The notes under the pieces are model-generated. The model did not search any database and was not told the DNA's origin. It saw only the letters and a list, made by a program, of their open reading frames with translations. Of a stretch of DNA of 64,000 nt, positions 8,331-16,932 are shown piece by piece (within the stretch, counting starts at the first letter, position 1; each line of letters begins with the position of its first letter). A program made the translations under genes and the position numbers. Source of the stretch: Corynebacterium matruchotii (lineage in GTDB: Bacteria; Actinomycetota; Actinomycetes; Mycobacteriales; Mycobacteriaceae); NCBI RefSeq assembly GCF_011612265.2, contig NZ_CP050134.2, positions 310,001 to 374,000 on the forward strand, in the 5' to 3' direction.

Positions 8331-9716
8331 TTATTGAATAAGCCGCAGCGCGTCGTGGATCGTGGCAACCTCCACCACCCGCAACCCCGGCAGGGCAGAA
8401 TTATCCACATCCGACCCCGCCGGTATCACCGCCTGCCGATACCCCAGCCGTTTCGCCTCCATGAGGCGGCGCTGCACGTTAGGCACCCGCCGGATTTCCC
8501 CGGCCAACCCCACCTCACCCAACACCACTGTTTTCGCTGGCAGTGGTTTTTTCGTTATCGCACTCACCGTGGACATGGCAATGGCCAGGTCCGTGGCCGG
8601 CTCACCCACCTTCATGCCCCCAACCGTGGCCACATACACCTCGCTCGTGTGGGTGCGCCGACCAGCCCGGGCCGCCAACACCGCCAACACCATGGGCACC
8701 CGGGTGGCGTCAAGACCGGTGACGGCGCGCCGGGGATTTTTCGACTCGGTGGGAACCACGAGGGCCTGAACCTCGGCGACAATGGGTCGCACCCCATCCA
8801 TGGCGACGGTGACCGCGGTGCCGTCCGGGGTGGCGTCCCGGTGGGACAGAAACAGGCCGGATGGGTCGGGTATCTCTTTAATACCATCGGATTGTTGTTC
8901 GAAACACCCCACCTCGTCGGTGGCGCCAAACCGGTTTTTAATGCCGCGCAGCATGCGCAGACTAGAGTGCCGGTCGCCCTCAAAATTCAGCACCACATCA
9001 ACCAGGTGTTCGAGAACCCGGGGGCCGGCAACATTCCCGTCCTTGGTGACGTGCCCCACCAGCAGCACGGGGATGCCGGTGGTTTTCGCCAGGGTGGTGA
9101 GGGCCGCGGTCACCGCCCGGGATTGGGCGACGCCCCCGGCAACCCCTTCCACATCGGTGGCGTTCATGGTTTGGACCGAGTCCACAATGAGCAGGCTGGG
9201 TTTGAGCTGGTCCACATGCCCGAACACCACATCGAGGTTGGATTCCGCCGCAAGATACAGCGAGTCGTGCAGCGCGCCGGTGCGTTCGGCCCGCATGCGC
9301 ACCTGCCCGGCGGATTCCTCGGCGGTCACATAGAGGGCGACCCGGTCGAGTTTCGCCCACCGGCTGGCGACCTCCAGAAGCAGCGTGGATTTCCCCACCC
9401 CGGGTTCGCCCGCCAACAGCACAACGGATCCGGGAACAATGCCGCTGCCCAACACCCGGTCGAGCTCCCCAATGCCGGTGGTTTGGCTGGTGGCTTTTGT
9501 TGCGGAAATGGTGGTGATTTTTTGGGCGGGGGAGGTTGGCGTGAGCCCCTTGGTGACCACCCCGGTGGTTGCCGCCTGGGTGGCGCTGCCGGCTGCGGCG
9601 GGTTGGTGTTCCTGCATGGATCCCCAGGTGCCGCACTCCGGGCAGCGGCCCAACCATTTGGGGCTGGAGTATCCGCATTCGGTGCAGCGGTGAACAGGGC
9701 GAGGTTTTTTGGCCAT
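8331..9716 (-). CDS. radA: DNA repair protein RadA (Sms)
   Basis: 461 residues. RadA is a RecA-like, DnaB-type helicase that promotes branch migration in recombination. Domains in order: four-cysteine zinc finger (C11, C14, C25, C28), ATPase with Walker A GEPGVGKST (103-111), the RadA-specific KNRFG motif (around 260) and a C-terminal Lon-protease-like domain without protease activity in the family. Length matches the family. Convergent with the preceding membrane-protein gene; only about 35 bases separate them. Confidence 0.95.
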   Translation of the reverse strand: MAKKPRPVHRCTECGYSSPKWLGRCPECGTWGSMQEHQPAAAGSATQAATTGVVTKGLTPTSPAQKITTISATKATSQTTGIGELDRVLGSGIVPGSVVLLAGEPGVGKSTLLLEVASRWAKLDRVALYVTAEESAGQVRMRAERTGALHDSLYLAAESNLDVVFGHVDQLKPSLLIVDSVQTMNATDVEGVAGGVAQSRAVTAALTTLAKTTGIPVLLVGHVTKDGNVAGPRVLEHLVDVVLNFEGDRHSSLRMLRGIKNRFGATDEVGCFEQQSDGIKEIPDPSGLFLSHRDATPDGTAVTVAMDGVRPIVAEVQALVVPTESKNPRRAVTGLDATRVPMVLAVLAARAGRRTHTSEVYVATVGGMKVGEPATDLAIAMSTVSAITKKPLPAKTVVLGEVGLAGEIRRVPNVQRRLMEAKRLGYRQAVIPAGSDVDNSALPGLRVVEVATIHDALRLIQ

Positions 9717-10492
9717 GGACTTACCCTAGACCATGCGGCGGACATCTGGTTTCACCCCTCGCTTTACGCCTGCTTTACGACGATCCAAGGTGGGCAATGG
9801 GCCTGTCGTATGCATGTTCTAGACATGTTATTGATGGTGATTATGTATTCTGGTGATGCGTAGCCCAATATCATTGTGATTGTTCGCAATTATTTTCTTA
9901 TTACCGGAAAGATGAATGTTGATGATATAGAGCTATTGTTATTTGACACTAAGGATTCTTTGTGATTTATAGTGCGGCATGGAAATGTGTATCATTCGTA
10001 TGATTTGAATGGGAAAGCATGTTCTAATTATTAACTCCAGTAATGGGTTTACTTGGCTCTCGTGGCGGTAAAGTCCTGTCTATTTTTCTACTGTTAGTTA
10101 TTTTCAAATAGTATCGCTCGCCTATCATTGCTAGAATTTTTCATTTCTGCAGCTTAAATAATCTGTATCGTTTTTTGAGTGCGGTAGCGAATATGTGACG
10201 TCGGGATATATAAATTATTTTTTATAGGTCAGTACGAACGTTATAACGGGGGTAAAGCTTATTAATTGTGTTTTCGGATAAGCAAGGGTTAATTATGAGG
10301 TAAGATGTCCTGGTAGTGTGATATGTTTTCCTTAAAATTGCTGGTTGGTGCATGTCGCTTAGGTGTTCGATTCGTACCCCCGTGCTGTTGTTGAGGGGTG
10401 GACGGTGTGACGGTGCGTGTCGTAGGGTCGCAGATGTGTTGATGTTCTCAGCATTGCACATCCAAGGTAAGTTCTATTTTTGGGAGTAAGTC
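9717..10492. other. AT-rich intergenic region, no gene seen
   Basis: About 775 bases upstream of the amidase gene, strikingly AT-rich compared with flanking genes and with many stops in all frames. The first 70 bases (radA upstream) are GC-rich and contain GCTTTACGCC followed by GCTTTACGACGA, a degenerate form of the dispersed 13-mer. Near 10314 lies TGTGATATGTTTTC followed by TTAAAA, repeated near 12786. A small minus-strand open frame at 10222-10461 has no supporting features. Composition suggests horizontally acquired DNA. Confidence 0.6.
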
Positions 10493-11885
10493 ATGAAGGC
10501 GAAACTTCGTTTGTGGCGTGGGGGGGGGGACGCTGATTCTGGCGGCTGGTCTCGCGCTGGGGTCTGCTCCGGTGGTGTCTGCTGCTGGTGCTGAGGTGGA
10601 TCTTGATGTGGTGACGAAGGTGGTTACTGCGTATCAGGATTTGTTGGATTCGCATTGGACGGATTCGAATTGTTCGTTGTCGAGTTGTGTGAATGCTAGT
10701 AGTTCGGTGTTTGCATCGTCGGGGGATAAGAAGTCTCAGCGGGGGTCGAGTTTTGGGGGTTCATCGAAGGATAACCGGGATGAGAGGAAGGATTCCGGCG
10801 AAAACCCGAAATTCACTCAGGCGGAATCTGCTTTATTGCAGGTGCGGGATGCTATGAAAGATTTTGGTTTGCCGATCAAGACTGCGAAGAGCACGATCAA
10901 GGTGACAGATGCCAAGATGAATGCTGATGGGAAGGTAACAGTTTCCGTAGCTGTGGGTACGACAAAGACCTACGGAGATGGAGATGGTGAACCTAGTTAT
11001 ATGGTTGATAGCCATACGTTGACGTTGTCCCCGAATCCGGAGAATTTGTTTGCTGTGGTTGAGGATACGATTGATCCAATACCTGCGAATGATACGCCTG
11101 GAGAACGTCCTACAGATGTAGAGTTCAATGAAGTTCCGCTTGATCGTATCCTTGGGCGTGAGTCAAATGGTGAGAATCGTCCGGTGGCTGATACCGCTGG
11201 TGCAGAGTTTTCATTATTGCCTGCGCATAAAGAGCAGGAGTCGGTGGGCATGCAGACTGTGGCTAATGAAGAAAAACACTCAAGGCCTGATGTGAAGAAG
11301 ATGATTGGGTATGCGCTGCATTGGACCAGCCCGGCAGTTAACCCCAATCCAGACGTAGATGTTATGGAGGAACAGTTTCCTAGGTTTGATGTGAACTGTA
11401 CGAATTTTGCTTCCCAGGTATTGCTTGCGGGTGGGTGGAAACCGAGGGATAGTAAAAAGATTGGGTTGACAGACCGGGTTCGTGACCCCGATGCGTGGTC
11501 CCCAAATGCCATTCCCCTGGTCCAAAAAGCCACTCACACGTGGTCTGCTGCCCAGAATTTGTATGGTTATGCAAAGAAGCATAGCAGCTATTATGATTTG
11601 CCGCAAGGAGAACAAGCTCAGTCTTCAGACTTGATTTTTGTGGATTGGGATCCTGATGGCAAGGCTGATGGAGAATTGGATCATACGATGATTGTGACAG
11701 GGATGGTTCCTCTTAAGAGGGAAAAGAAAGGCACCCCATTTACTTCTTTCGCGACTCCAGCGATCTCGCAGAAAACAAAAAATCGGCATAATATTCCGCT
11801 TTATGAATCTGTTGAGATTGCCCGCACCCATGGTAAAAAACTTGATAAGATTAAATGGTATGCGCTAACTTCTCGTCCTCAGTAG
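10493..11885 (+). CDS. Secreted amidase-domain protein, frame interrupted at a poly-G tract (likely phase-variable)
   Basis: ATG at 10493, with GGGAG about 7 bases upstream, starts MKAKLRLWR. Ten Gs (10520-10529) then shift the frame and a stop follows. With nine Gs it would join the long frame, giving a normal signal peptide (core TLILAAGLALGSAPVVSA) and about 463 residues. As sequenced, only a GTG inside the tract region (10518) opens the 455-residue frame. The N-terminal half carries the Cys-x4-Cys domain shared with the six downstream genes. The C-terminal half resembles the Amidase_6 papain-like fold: NCTNFASQ with the catalytic Cys (about residue 292 from the GTG) and DHTMIVTG with the His (about 388). 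It probably cleaves peptidoglycan or peptide amides outside the cell. Substrate unproven. Confidence 0.75.
10520..10529 (+). repeat. Homopolymeric G10 tract in the signal-peptide codons
   Basis: Ten consecutive Gs directly after codon 9 of the amidase gene. Loss of one G restores frame from the ribosome-binding-site-supported ATG at 10493. Tracts of this length are typical slipped-strand contingency loci. Confidence 0.85.
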
Positions 11886-11913
11886 CGAATAATCATTTAG
11901 TATTGCTTTGATC

Positions 11914-12041
11914 AAGCTTATTCGGGCGTATCGCTAGGAAAAGAACACACCGATAAATAATAAACTATCCTATCTATTAGGAATAGTAGTTCGCCATCTA
12001 CTAGTGTAATAAGTTCCTTGTGCGTATGCCCGAATAAGTTT
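11914..12041. repeat. 128-bp imperfect inverted repeat, MITE-like or structured leader
   Basis: Ends are 14-bp inverted repeats with one mismatch (AAGCTTATTCGGGC at 11914-11927 and GCCCGAATAAGTTT at 12028-12041). The interior also folds, with a central hairpin around ACTATCCTA / TAGGAATAGT. It lies between the amidase gene and the first paralogue. No flanking target-site duplication was recognised. Either a small mobile-element remnant or a long RNA hairpin. Confidence 0.55.
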
Positions 12042-12160
12042 AGTTGAAAATGGCATCTACCTTGGTTTATTAGTTCTTAAAGAGAGGCTGCATATTGGGA
12101 AGGCTGGACTATACTTCCCAGGTAACTGGATAAGTTTCCATACATTATGGACATAGTCGC

Positions 12161-12718
12161 ATGAAGAAAAAACTTATTATTGCTTTGGTACTGTCTTTAT
12201 GGTTTACAAGTGCGTATTGGCTTGGTAGTTATTATCGGCGTGCGCAGGTAGCGGGCGTTGCGATACAAAAATATGTAGATGTGCTTGATGCTGAGTCGAC
12301 GGATCCGCAGTGCACCCTGGAGCATTGTCCGAATTCTAGTAAGTCACTTCCTGGGATGCCGGAGGATAGGGCACTGTTTACGAGCAATGAGCAATTTAAT
12401 GTGGAAATGAAAGATTCACCAACAGGTCCTGCTACAGCTACCGAGTTTGCCGTTAAACATGTGACAAAGAAAGATAACGGAATGGTGGAAGCTATTGTGT
12501 ATGGGACAACCACTAAATGTTATTTTCCTGGAGACATCGGTAGCATTTCGGATCTCTTTCGAATTACTTTAGCCCCCAGTACCATCAAGGGTGAGTATGT
12601 TGTTATAGAGGACAAGCGTCTTGGGGATACAGAAAATCCGGTGCCATACGCTAGGACCCTTTACAAGGGTAAAAATAAAGGGGAACCATCCTGTTCTTGG
12701 AAGTCAAAAGCTTCATAA
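12161..12718 (+). CDS. Membrane-anchored paralogue A of the amidase N-terminal domain
   Basis: 185 residues. Lys-rich N-terminus and one transmembrane helix (about residues 4-24) with most of the chain outside. The external domain has the family pattern: YVDVLDAE, then C-x4-C (PQCTLEHC), SSKSLPGMPEDRALFT, TKCYFP and TLAPSTIKGEYVV. The same order of motifs is recognisable in the N-terminal half of the amidase at 10493, but the catalytic domain is absent. 187 bases (12189-12375) are identical to the copy at 14918, showing recent duplication or gene conversion. Function unknown; may modulate or neutralise the amidase, which is inference. Confidence 0.75.
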   Translation: MKKKLIIALVLSLWFTSAYWLGSYYRRAQVAGVAIQKYVDVLDAESTDPQCTLEHCPNSSKSLPGMPEDRALFTSNEQFNVEMKDSPTGPATATEFAVKHVTKKDNGMVEAIVYGTTTKCYFPGDIGSISDLFRITLAPSTIKGEYVVIEDKRLGDTENPVPYARTLYKGKNKGEPSCSWKSKAS

Positions 12719-12865
12719 GGGGGCGTAAAACAATGAATCTGCTTTCTAGAAAGCCATGAGAATGATAAAATAAGGCTTCCTGCTGGTGTGATATGTTTTC
12801 TTTAAAAATTCTATTGGGAAGCCGATCTACCATCATTTGCTAGATGGTCGCGGGTGTGGTGCTAG

Positions 12866-13485
12866 ATGATGAAAGTATTGGCGCATTGGGACAAGCTTGT
12901 GGTCGTTGGGATAATGGCGTTCCTCACGGTGGTGCTCGTGGTCGGCTATGTCATTTCCGAGCGGCAACAGTATAGGATATTGCACCCGGCCTATTCCGAA
13001 CAGTATTCCGCTGGTTCGGCCATTAATCAGCTGGTTGGTGCGACAATAGAGAACTATGAGTCGGTCATTGATGCGGAATCCCAAAACCTGGATTGCACCT
13101 TGCAGCACTGCGAAACCTCCAGCAAATCAATCCCGGGGTGCCGGCAGATCGGGCGCTGTTTACCGAAGCGGAACGATTCCTCTTGGGATGGTGGCCGGGT
13201 GCCGAGCCTGCTAGTACCATTCGCATCTACAGTGTGGCACAGCGGCCCGACAAGACAGTGGAAGCCATCGTCGATGTGACAATTACCAAATGCGCCTATC
13301 CAGAAACCAAAAACCCATACATGATTGTGACCGATCCTCACCGGATGATTCTTACGCCCAGTACCTTGAACCAGTACGAATATGTAGTGGTCGAAGACGT
13401 GATTTTAGACCGGCACGAGTCACAAGAATACCCCGAATCCTTCCAGCCACTCTATGTGGGGAAAGGCAAGGAAGCACGATGCTAG
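12866..13485 (+). pseudogene. Paralogue B of the amidase N-terminal domain, frameshifted
   Basis: The frame opens at ATG 12866 (MM-KVLAHWDK, transmembrane helix about residues 12-31) and carries the family pattern up to SSKSIPG. At 13131-13138 (TCCCGGGG) one base is missing compared with the intact copy C, whose corresponding sequence reads through. The remainder (VPADRALFTEAERF ... YVGKGKEARC) continues in the next frame to the TAG at 13485. Restoring one base gives about 206 residues. Could be a real pseudogene, a phase-variable site, or a sequencing error. Its tail overlaps the start of copy C by 7 bases. Confidence 0.7.
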
Positions 13486-14120
13486 CAGCCTCTGTGAAGA
13501 AGCGTCACGGGGACAGGTGGGTGGTGTTCGGACCACTATTCCTGGTCCTGGTGGCAGTGGCCGTGAGCTGCTATTTCTACGAGGACGAAGTGGTTCCCAC
13601 GGATAAAATGGTGTTCCAAAACCAGTATTCTGCTGGCCCGGAAGTGGATCGGGCGGTTGGTGAAGCAATAGGAAAATACGTGTCAGTTCTCGACGCGGAA
13701 TATATGGATCATGATTGCTGGGTGGATGATTGCCCACGATCGAGTAAATCAATTCCCGGGGTGCCGGAGGATCGAGCATTATTCACAACGCAAGAGCGTG
13801 CTAACCTCGAAGGCCATCGGGGTAGGCGAGCCATGGATCGCGGACCGGTGAGCAGGGTGCGGTTGTACAGTGTTGCGCAGCAACCCGATGGGATGATGGT
13901 TGCCATTGCAGAGATTACTACTGTTAAATGCCTGTATCCGGGTAGTAAGGATCCTTACAGCAGTAGTTCCGATTATTATCGGATGATCCTTACTCTTAGT
14001 CAGGAAGGCTATGTGGTATTGCAGGATTCCAGCATCGATCCGGTTCGGGAGCGGTTACCCGAGGGGTTTCATTCCTTGTACCATAACACAGTAAAGAAAC
14101 CCGAATGTGCTAGCACGTGA
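13479..14120 (+). CDS. Membrane-anchored paralogue C of the amidase N-terminal domain
   Basis: 213 residues from ATG 13479, which has AAGGA 6 bases upstream and overlaps the end of copy B. A short basic cytoplasmic stretch and one transmembrane helix (about 15-32) precede the external domain. Family motifs are present: QYSAG, YVSVLDAE, C-x4-C (DCWVDDC), SSKSIPGVPEDRALFT, VKCLYPG and a YVVLQD strand. Copy C most resembles copy B, sharing the FQNQYSAG-type juxtamembrane segment. Base composition is higher in GC than copies A, D and E. Copy D starts 4 bases after its stop, implying an operon. Confidence 0.75.
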   Translation: MLAASVKKRHGDRWVVFGPLFLVLVAVAVSCYFYEDEVVPTDKMVFQNQYSAGPEVDRAVGEAIGKYVSVLDAEYMDHDCWVDDCPRSSKSIPGVPEDRALFTTQERANLEGHRGRRAMDRGPVSRVRLYSVAQQPDGMMVAIAEITTVKCLYPGSKDPYSSSSDYYRMILTLSQEGYVVLQDSSIDPVRERLPEGFHSLYHNTVKKPECAST

Positions 14121-14124
14121 TCGT

Positions 14125-14673
14125 ATGAAGAAAAACATCATTATTGTTTTGGTACTGTCTTTATGGTTTATGAGTGCGTATTGGCTTGCTAGCTATTACC
14201 GGCTGGCCCAGGTAGCAGGCGTTGCGATACAAAAATATGTGGATGTGCTTGATGCTGAGTCGACGGATCCGCAGTGCACCCTGGAGCATTGTCCGAATTC
14301 TAGTAAGTCACTTCCTGGGATGCCGGAGGATAGGGCACTATTCACTAGCAATGAGCGGTTCAATGTGGAAATGAAATATTCACCAACAGGTCCTGCTACA
14401 GCTACCGAGTTTGCCGTTAAACATGTGACAAAGAAAGATAACGGAATGGTGGAAGCTATTGCATATGCTACAACCACTAAATGCTATTATCCTGGGTCTG
14501 CTAGGCCTTACGGTAGTGCTACGGATCTCTTCCGAATTACTTTAGCTCCCAGTACTATCAAGGGTGAATATGTTGTTATAGAGGACAAGCGTCTTGGGGA
14601 TACAGAAAATCCGGTGCCATACGCCAGGACGCTTTACAGGAGTAAAGATAAAGGGCATCCATCCTGCTCTTAG
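14125..14673 (+). CDS. Membrane-anchored paralogue D of the amidase N-terminal domain
   Basis: 182 residues. ATG 14125 is chosen over an in-frame GTG at 14107 because it aligns with the starts of A and E (M-K-K-N/K-x-I-I). One transmembrane helix (about 4-24) is followed by the external domain with QCTLEHC, SSKSLPGMPEDRALFT, TKCYYPG and TLAPSTIKGEYVV. Much of the coding sequence is identical to copies A and E at the DNA level; differences cluster after the transmembrane segment and around the TKCYYPG region. Follows copy C by 4 bases. Confidence 0.75.
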   Translation: MKKNIIIVLVLSLWFMSAYWLASYYRLAQVAGVAIQKYVDVLDAESTDPQCTLEHCPNSSKSLPGMPEDRALFTSNERFNVEMKYSPTGPATATEFAVKHVTKKDNGMVEAIAYATTTKCYYPGSARPYGSATDLFRITLAPSTIKGEYVVIEDKRLGDTENPVPYARTLYRSKDKGHPSCS

Positions 14674-14917
14674 AGGTTCGTTTGGCTAGAAGATTACCCA
14701 GGTGCATTTATGGGAAGAAGCTATACGTTAGATGGTAAATTGTGCAATGCATGTTATCTAGCGTGTCCTTATCGGATTTTCTACCTGTTGGTGTGAATAG
14801 ATTTTCGCAGCGGCTGAATAGGCTTCTCTTATTCTTCAAGAGGTGGTTATGTGCTGGTGAGTCAGATTATATTTTCCAAGTGACCGGATAAGCTACTATC
14901 GTTATGAGCATAGTCGC

Positions 14918-15469
14918 ATGAAGAAAAATATCATTATCGTTTTAGTACTGTCTTTATGGTTTACAAGTGCGTATTGGCTTGGTAGTTATTATCGGCGTGC
15001 GCAGGTAGCGGGCGTTGCGATACAAAAATATGTAGATGTGCTTGATGCTGAGTCGACGGATCCGCAGTGCACCCTGGAGCATTGTCCGAATTCTAGTAAG
15101 TCACTTCCTGGGATGCCGGAGGATAGGGCACTATTCACGAGCAATGAGCGGTTCAATATGGAAGTAAAAGGTCCTGCGACAACCACCGAATTCGCCATCA
15201 AACAAGTAACAAAGAAAAATGATGGAACGGTGGAAGCTATGGCGTACGTGACAACCACTAAATGCTATTTTCCTGAAGATGCTAGACCTTACGGTAGTGC
15301 TACGGATCTTCTTCTAATTACTTTAGCTCCCAGTACCATCAAAGGCGAATATGTTGTTATAGAGGATAAGCGCATCGGGGATACAGAAGATCCGCTGCCG
15401 CCGCACGCCCCAACCCTGTACAGAGGCAACCGCAAAGCCGACCCGCCCTGTTCCGTAGGCTCCCGATAA
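14918..15469 (+). CDS. Membrane-anchored paralogue E of the amidase N-terminal domain
   Basis: 183 residues with the same layout as A and D: basic N-terminus, transmembrane helix, QCTLEHC, SSKSLPGMPEDRALFT, TKCYFPE and TLAPSTIKGEYVV. A short deletion after FNMEVK removes the SPTGP stretch seen in A and D. The upstream region is also duplicated: CATAGTCGC immediately before ATG and a GGATAAG stretch about 30 bases upstream match the region before copy A, so the duplicated unit included its promoter. 244 bases of AT-rich DNA separate it from copy D. Confidence 0.75.
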   Translation: MKKNIIIVLVLSLWFTSAYWLGSYYRRAQVAGVAIQKYVDVLDAESTDPQCTLEHCPNSSKSLPGMPEDRALFTSNERFNMEVKGPATTTEFAIKQVTKKNDGTVEAMAYVTTTKCYFPEDARPYGSATDLLLITLAPSTIKGEYVVIEDKRIGDTEDPLPPHAPTLYRGNRKADPPCSVGSR

Positions 15470-15470
15470 G

Positions 15471-16073
15471 ATGATTGCGCACAAGAATACTACTGTGGTG
15501 AATAAGAAATTTGTCGCCATTGGTTTTCTCCTGTGGTTGGTCAGTGCCGTGGCCTATGTGCTTCACGCGGTGCCGTTCTATTCCGAGGAAGAGCGCCAAC
15601 GCATCCGTGCGGTAGGGGCTGCCGTCGAAAAGTATGAGGCGATCTTAGACGCCGAATGGACGGATGAACACTGCACCCTAGAGCATTGCCCCAACTCCAG
15701 CAAGTCGCTGCCCGGCATGCCGCCGGATCGGGCGTCGTTGACCACGCACGAACGCACCAACATGGAGCGGCACGGCCCCTATGCGCATCTCCAGCCGGTG
15801 ACCACCATGAATATTTTTCGGGTGACCGCACGCGACGACGGGACGGTCGAGGCGCTCACCCAAACTACCGTCACCAAATGCTACAGCCCTGCCGACGCCG
15901 ACCCCTATGGCAGCGCCTTGAATTTCTATGCGATTACTCTGGCGCCCAGCACGATCCGCGGCGAATACGTGGTCGTGGACGACGTGTATTACGACGTCTT
16001 GAAGCACCCATTGCCGGTCGATGCCAGCCCGGTGTATGTTGGCGAGCCGAAAAGCCCGCCACCATGCGCCTGA
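15471..16073 (+). CDS. Membrane-anchored paralogue F of the amidase N-terminal domain
   Basis: 200 residues, starting one base after the stop of copy E. It is the most divergent and most GC-rich copy. Transmembrane helix about residues 13-32. The external domain retains EHCTLEHC, SSKSLPGMPPDRASLT, TKCYSPAD and TLAPSTIRGEYVV, ending in a Pro-rich tail with a final cysteine. Conservation of the two CxxxxC cysteines plus TKC and the C-terminal Cys across copies suggests disulfide-stabilised extracellular domains. Function unknown. Confidence 0.75.
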   Translation: MIAHKNTTVVNKKFVAIGFLLWLVSAVAYVLHAVPFYSEEERQRIRAVGAAVEKYEAILDAEWTDEHCTLEHCPNSSKSLPGMPPDRASLTTHERTNMERHGPYAHLQPVTTMNIFRVTARDDGTVEALTQTTVTKCYSPADADPYGSALNFYAITLAPSTIRGEYVVVDDVYYDVLKHPLPVDASPVYVGEPKSPPPCA

Positions 16074-16344
16074 TCCTCATGATAAAATCCTTAAACTACC
16101 CCCATTTGTACTTAGTAAAAATTTAACCTTGATGGTTGTTATGGGAATCATGTATAAAATTGCCTTCAGCTGCATTATTGGTTAATTAAAGCCATTTCCC
16201 AAGCATAACGATAGGTTTACCAAAGGTAGAAGTTTACCTAACTGTAACGGTATTTTAATTATTTTTAAGCTTCGAAGGCTTTTCTTCTAGCCAACTCTTA
16301 TATTATAGTTAATTTATATTTGAGCTTTGACTAATAGGAGACGC

Positions 16345-16665
16345 ATGATGAAAAGGGTAAGGCTGGCGTACCTGACGGGGGCGTTGACTGTGCTCATCAG
16401 TATGCTTGGTGCGCCAGCGTTGGCCGTCGCAGACACGATTATTTCCACCGCTCCATCCAATACCGCCGAGAATTATTTAGATCCCCACTCTGCTGTCGAA
16501 CTGAACCGCGATCAACAAGCCATTATGCCTAATTTTATTAAAGAATTTCTCAATTATGGCGATGATGCGTTTGTGTTAAATATGGGGGCCATTATCCTAG
16601 TGGTCATGGGGATTGTGCTGTTATTCCTGGCTTGTTGGGGTTATAAGCGTCCGGTCAAACGATAG
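16345..16665 (+). CDS. Small secreted or membrane protein with C-terminal anchor
   Basis: 106 residues from ATG 16345, which has TAGGAG about 5 bases upstream; the open frame extends to a TTG 18 bases earlier, without support. Signal peptide (basic MMKRVR, core to about 28, cleavage near AVA), a short extracellular segment of about 40 residues and a C-terminal transmembrane helix (about 78-98) ending in KRPVKR. It resembles a small pilin- or holin-sized exported membrane protein but no family was recognised. It lies at the right edge of the AT-rich accessory island. Confidence 0.6.
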   Translation: MMKRVRLAYLTGALTVLISMLGAPALAVADTIISTAPSNTAENYLDPHSAVELNRDQQAIMPNFIKEFLNYGDDAFVLNMGAIILVVMGIVLLFLACWGYKRPVKR

Positions 16666-16868
16666 CAACGAAACTACGCAATCTCTCAAAGAGGTACACT
16701 CCAATCGTGCTAACGAACCCCCGTTCGAGAGGGTGGGGGTCGTGGGTGGCGCGAGATTTTTATCAGTGAGCAGCCCCGAACCGATCGTGCCCCTAATGTC
16801 GGTGCCCCCAAATACTGGGTGGGAAAACTTGTTCGAATGAACTGTGGATTGGGTGCGGGCATAAGAAA

Positions 16869-16905
16869 ATCCCGAGGCTAGAGGTAAGCCAGACAGCCTC
16901 GGGAT
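16869..16905 (-). terminator. Terminator of the lpqE-like gene
   Basis: Perfect 11-bp stem ATCCCGAGGCT / AGCCTCGGGAT (16869-16879, 16895-16905). Read on the minus strand it is followed by TTTTCTT, placing it about 28 bases after the lipoprotein stop codon. Confidence 0.8.
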
Positions 16906-16932
16906 ATTATCTGCAATCAGTAATTCTGTATT

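Noticed and set aside
8334..9863. Long plus-strand open frame opposite radA
   Set aside because: Antisense shadow of radA; His/Gly/Pro-rich with no domains.
12290..12310. GTCGAC in copy A as another 13-mer
   Set aside because: Only the central GTCGAC matches; flanks differ, so it is not counted.
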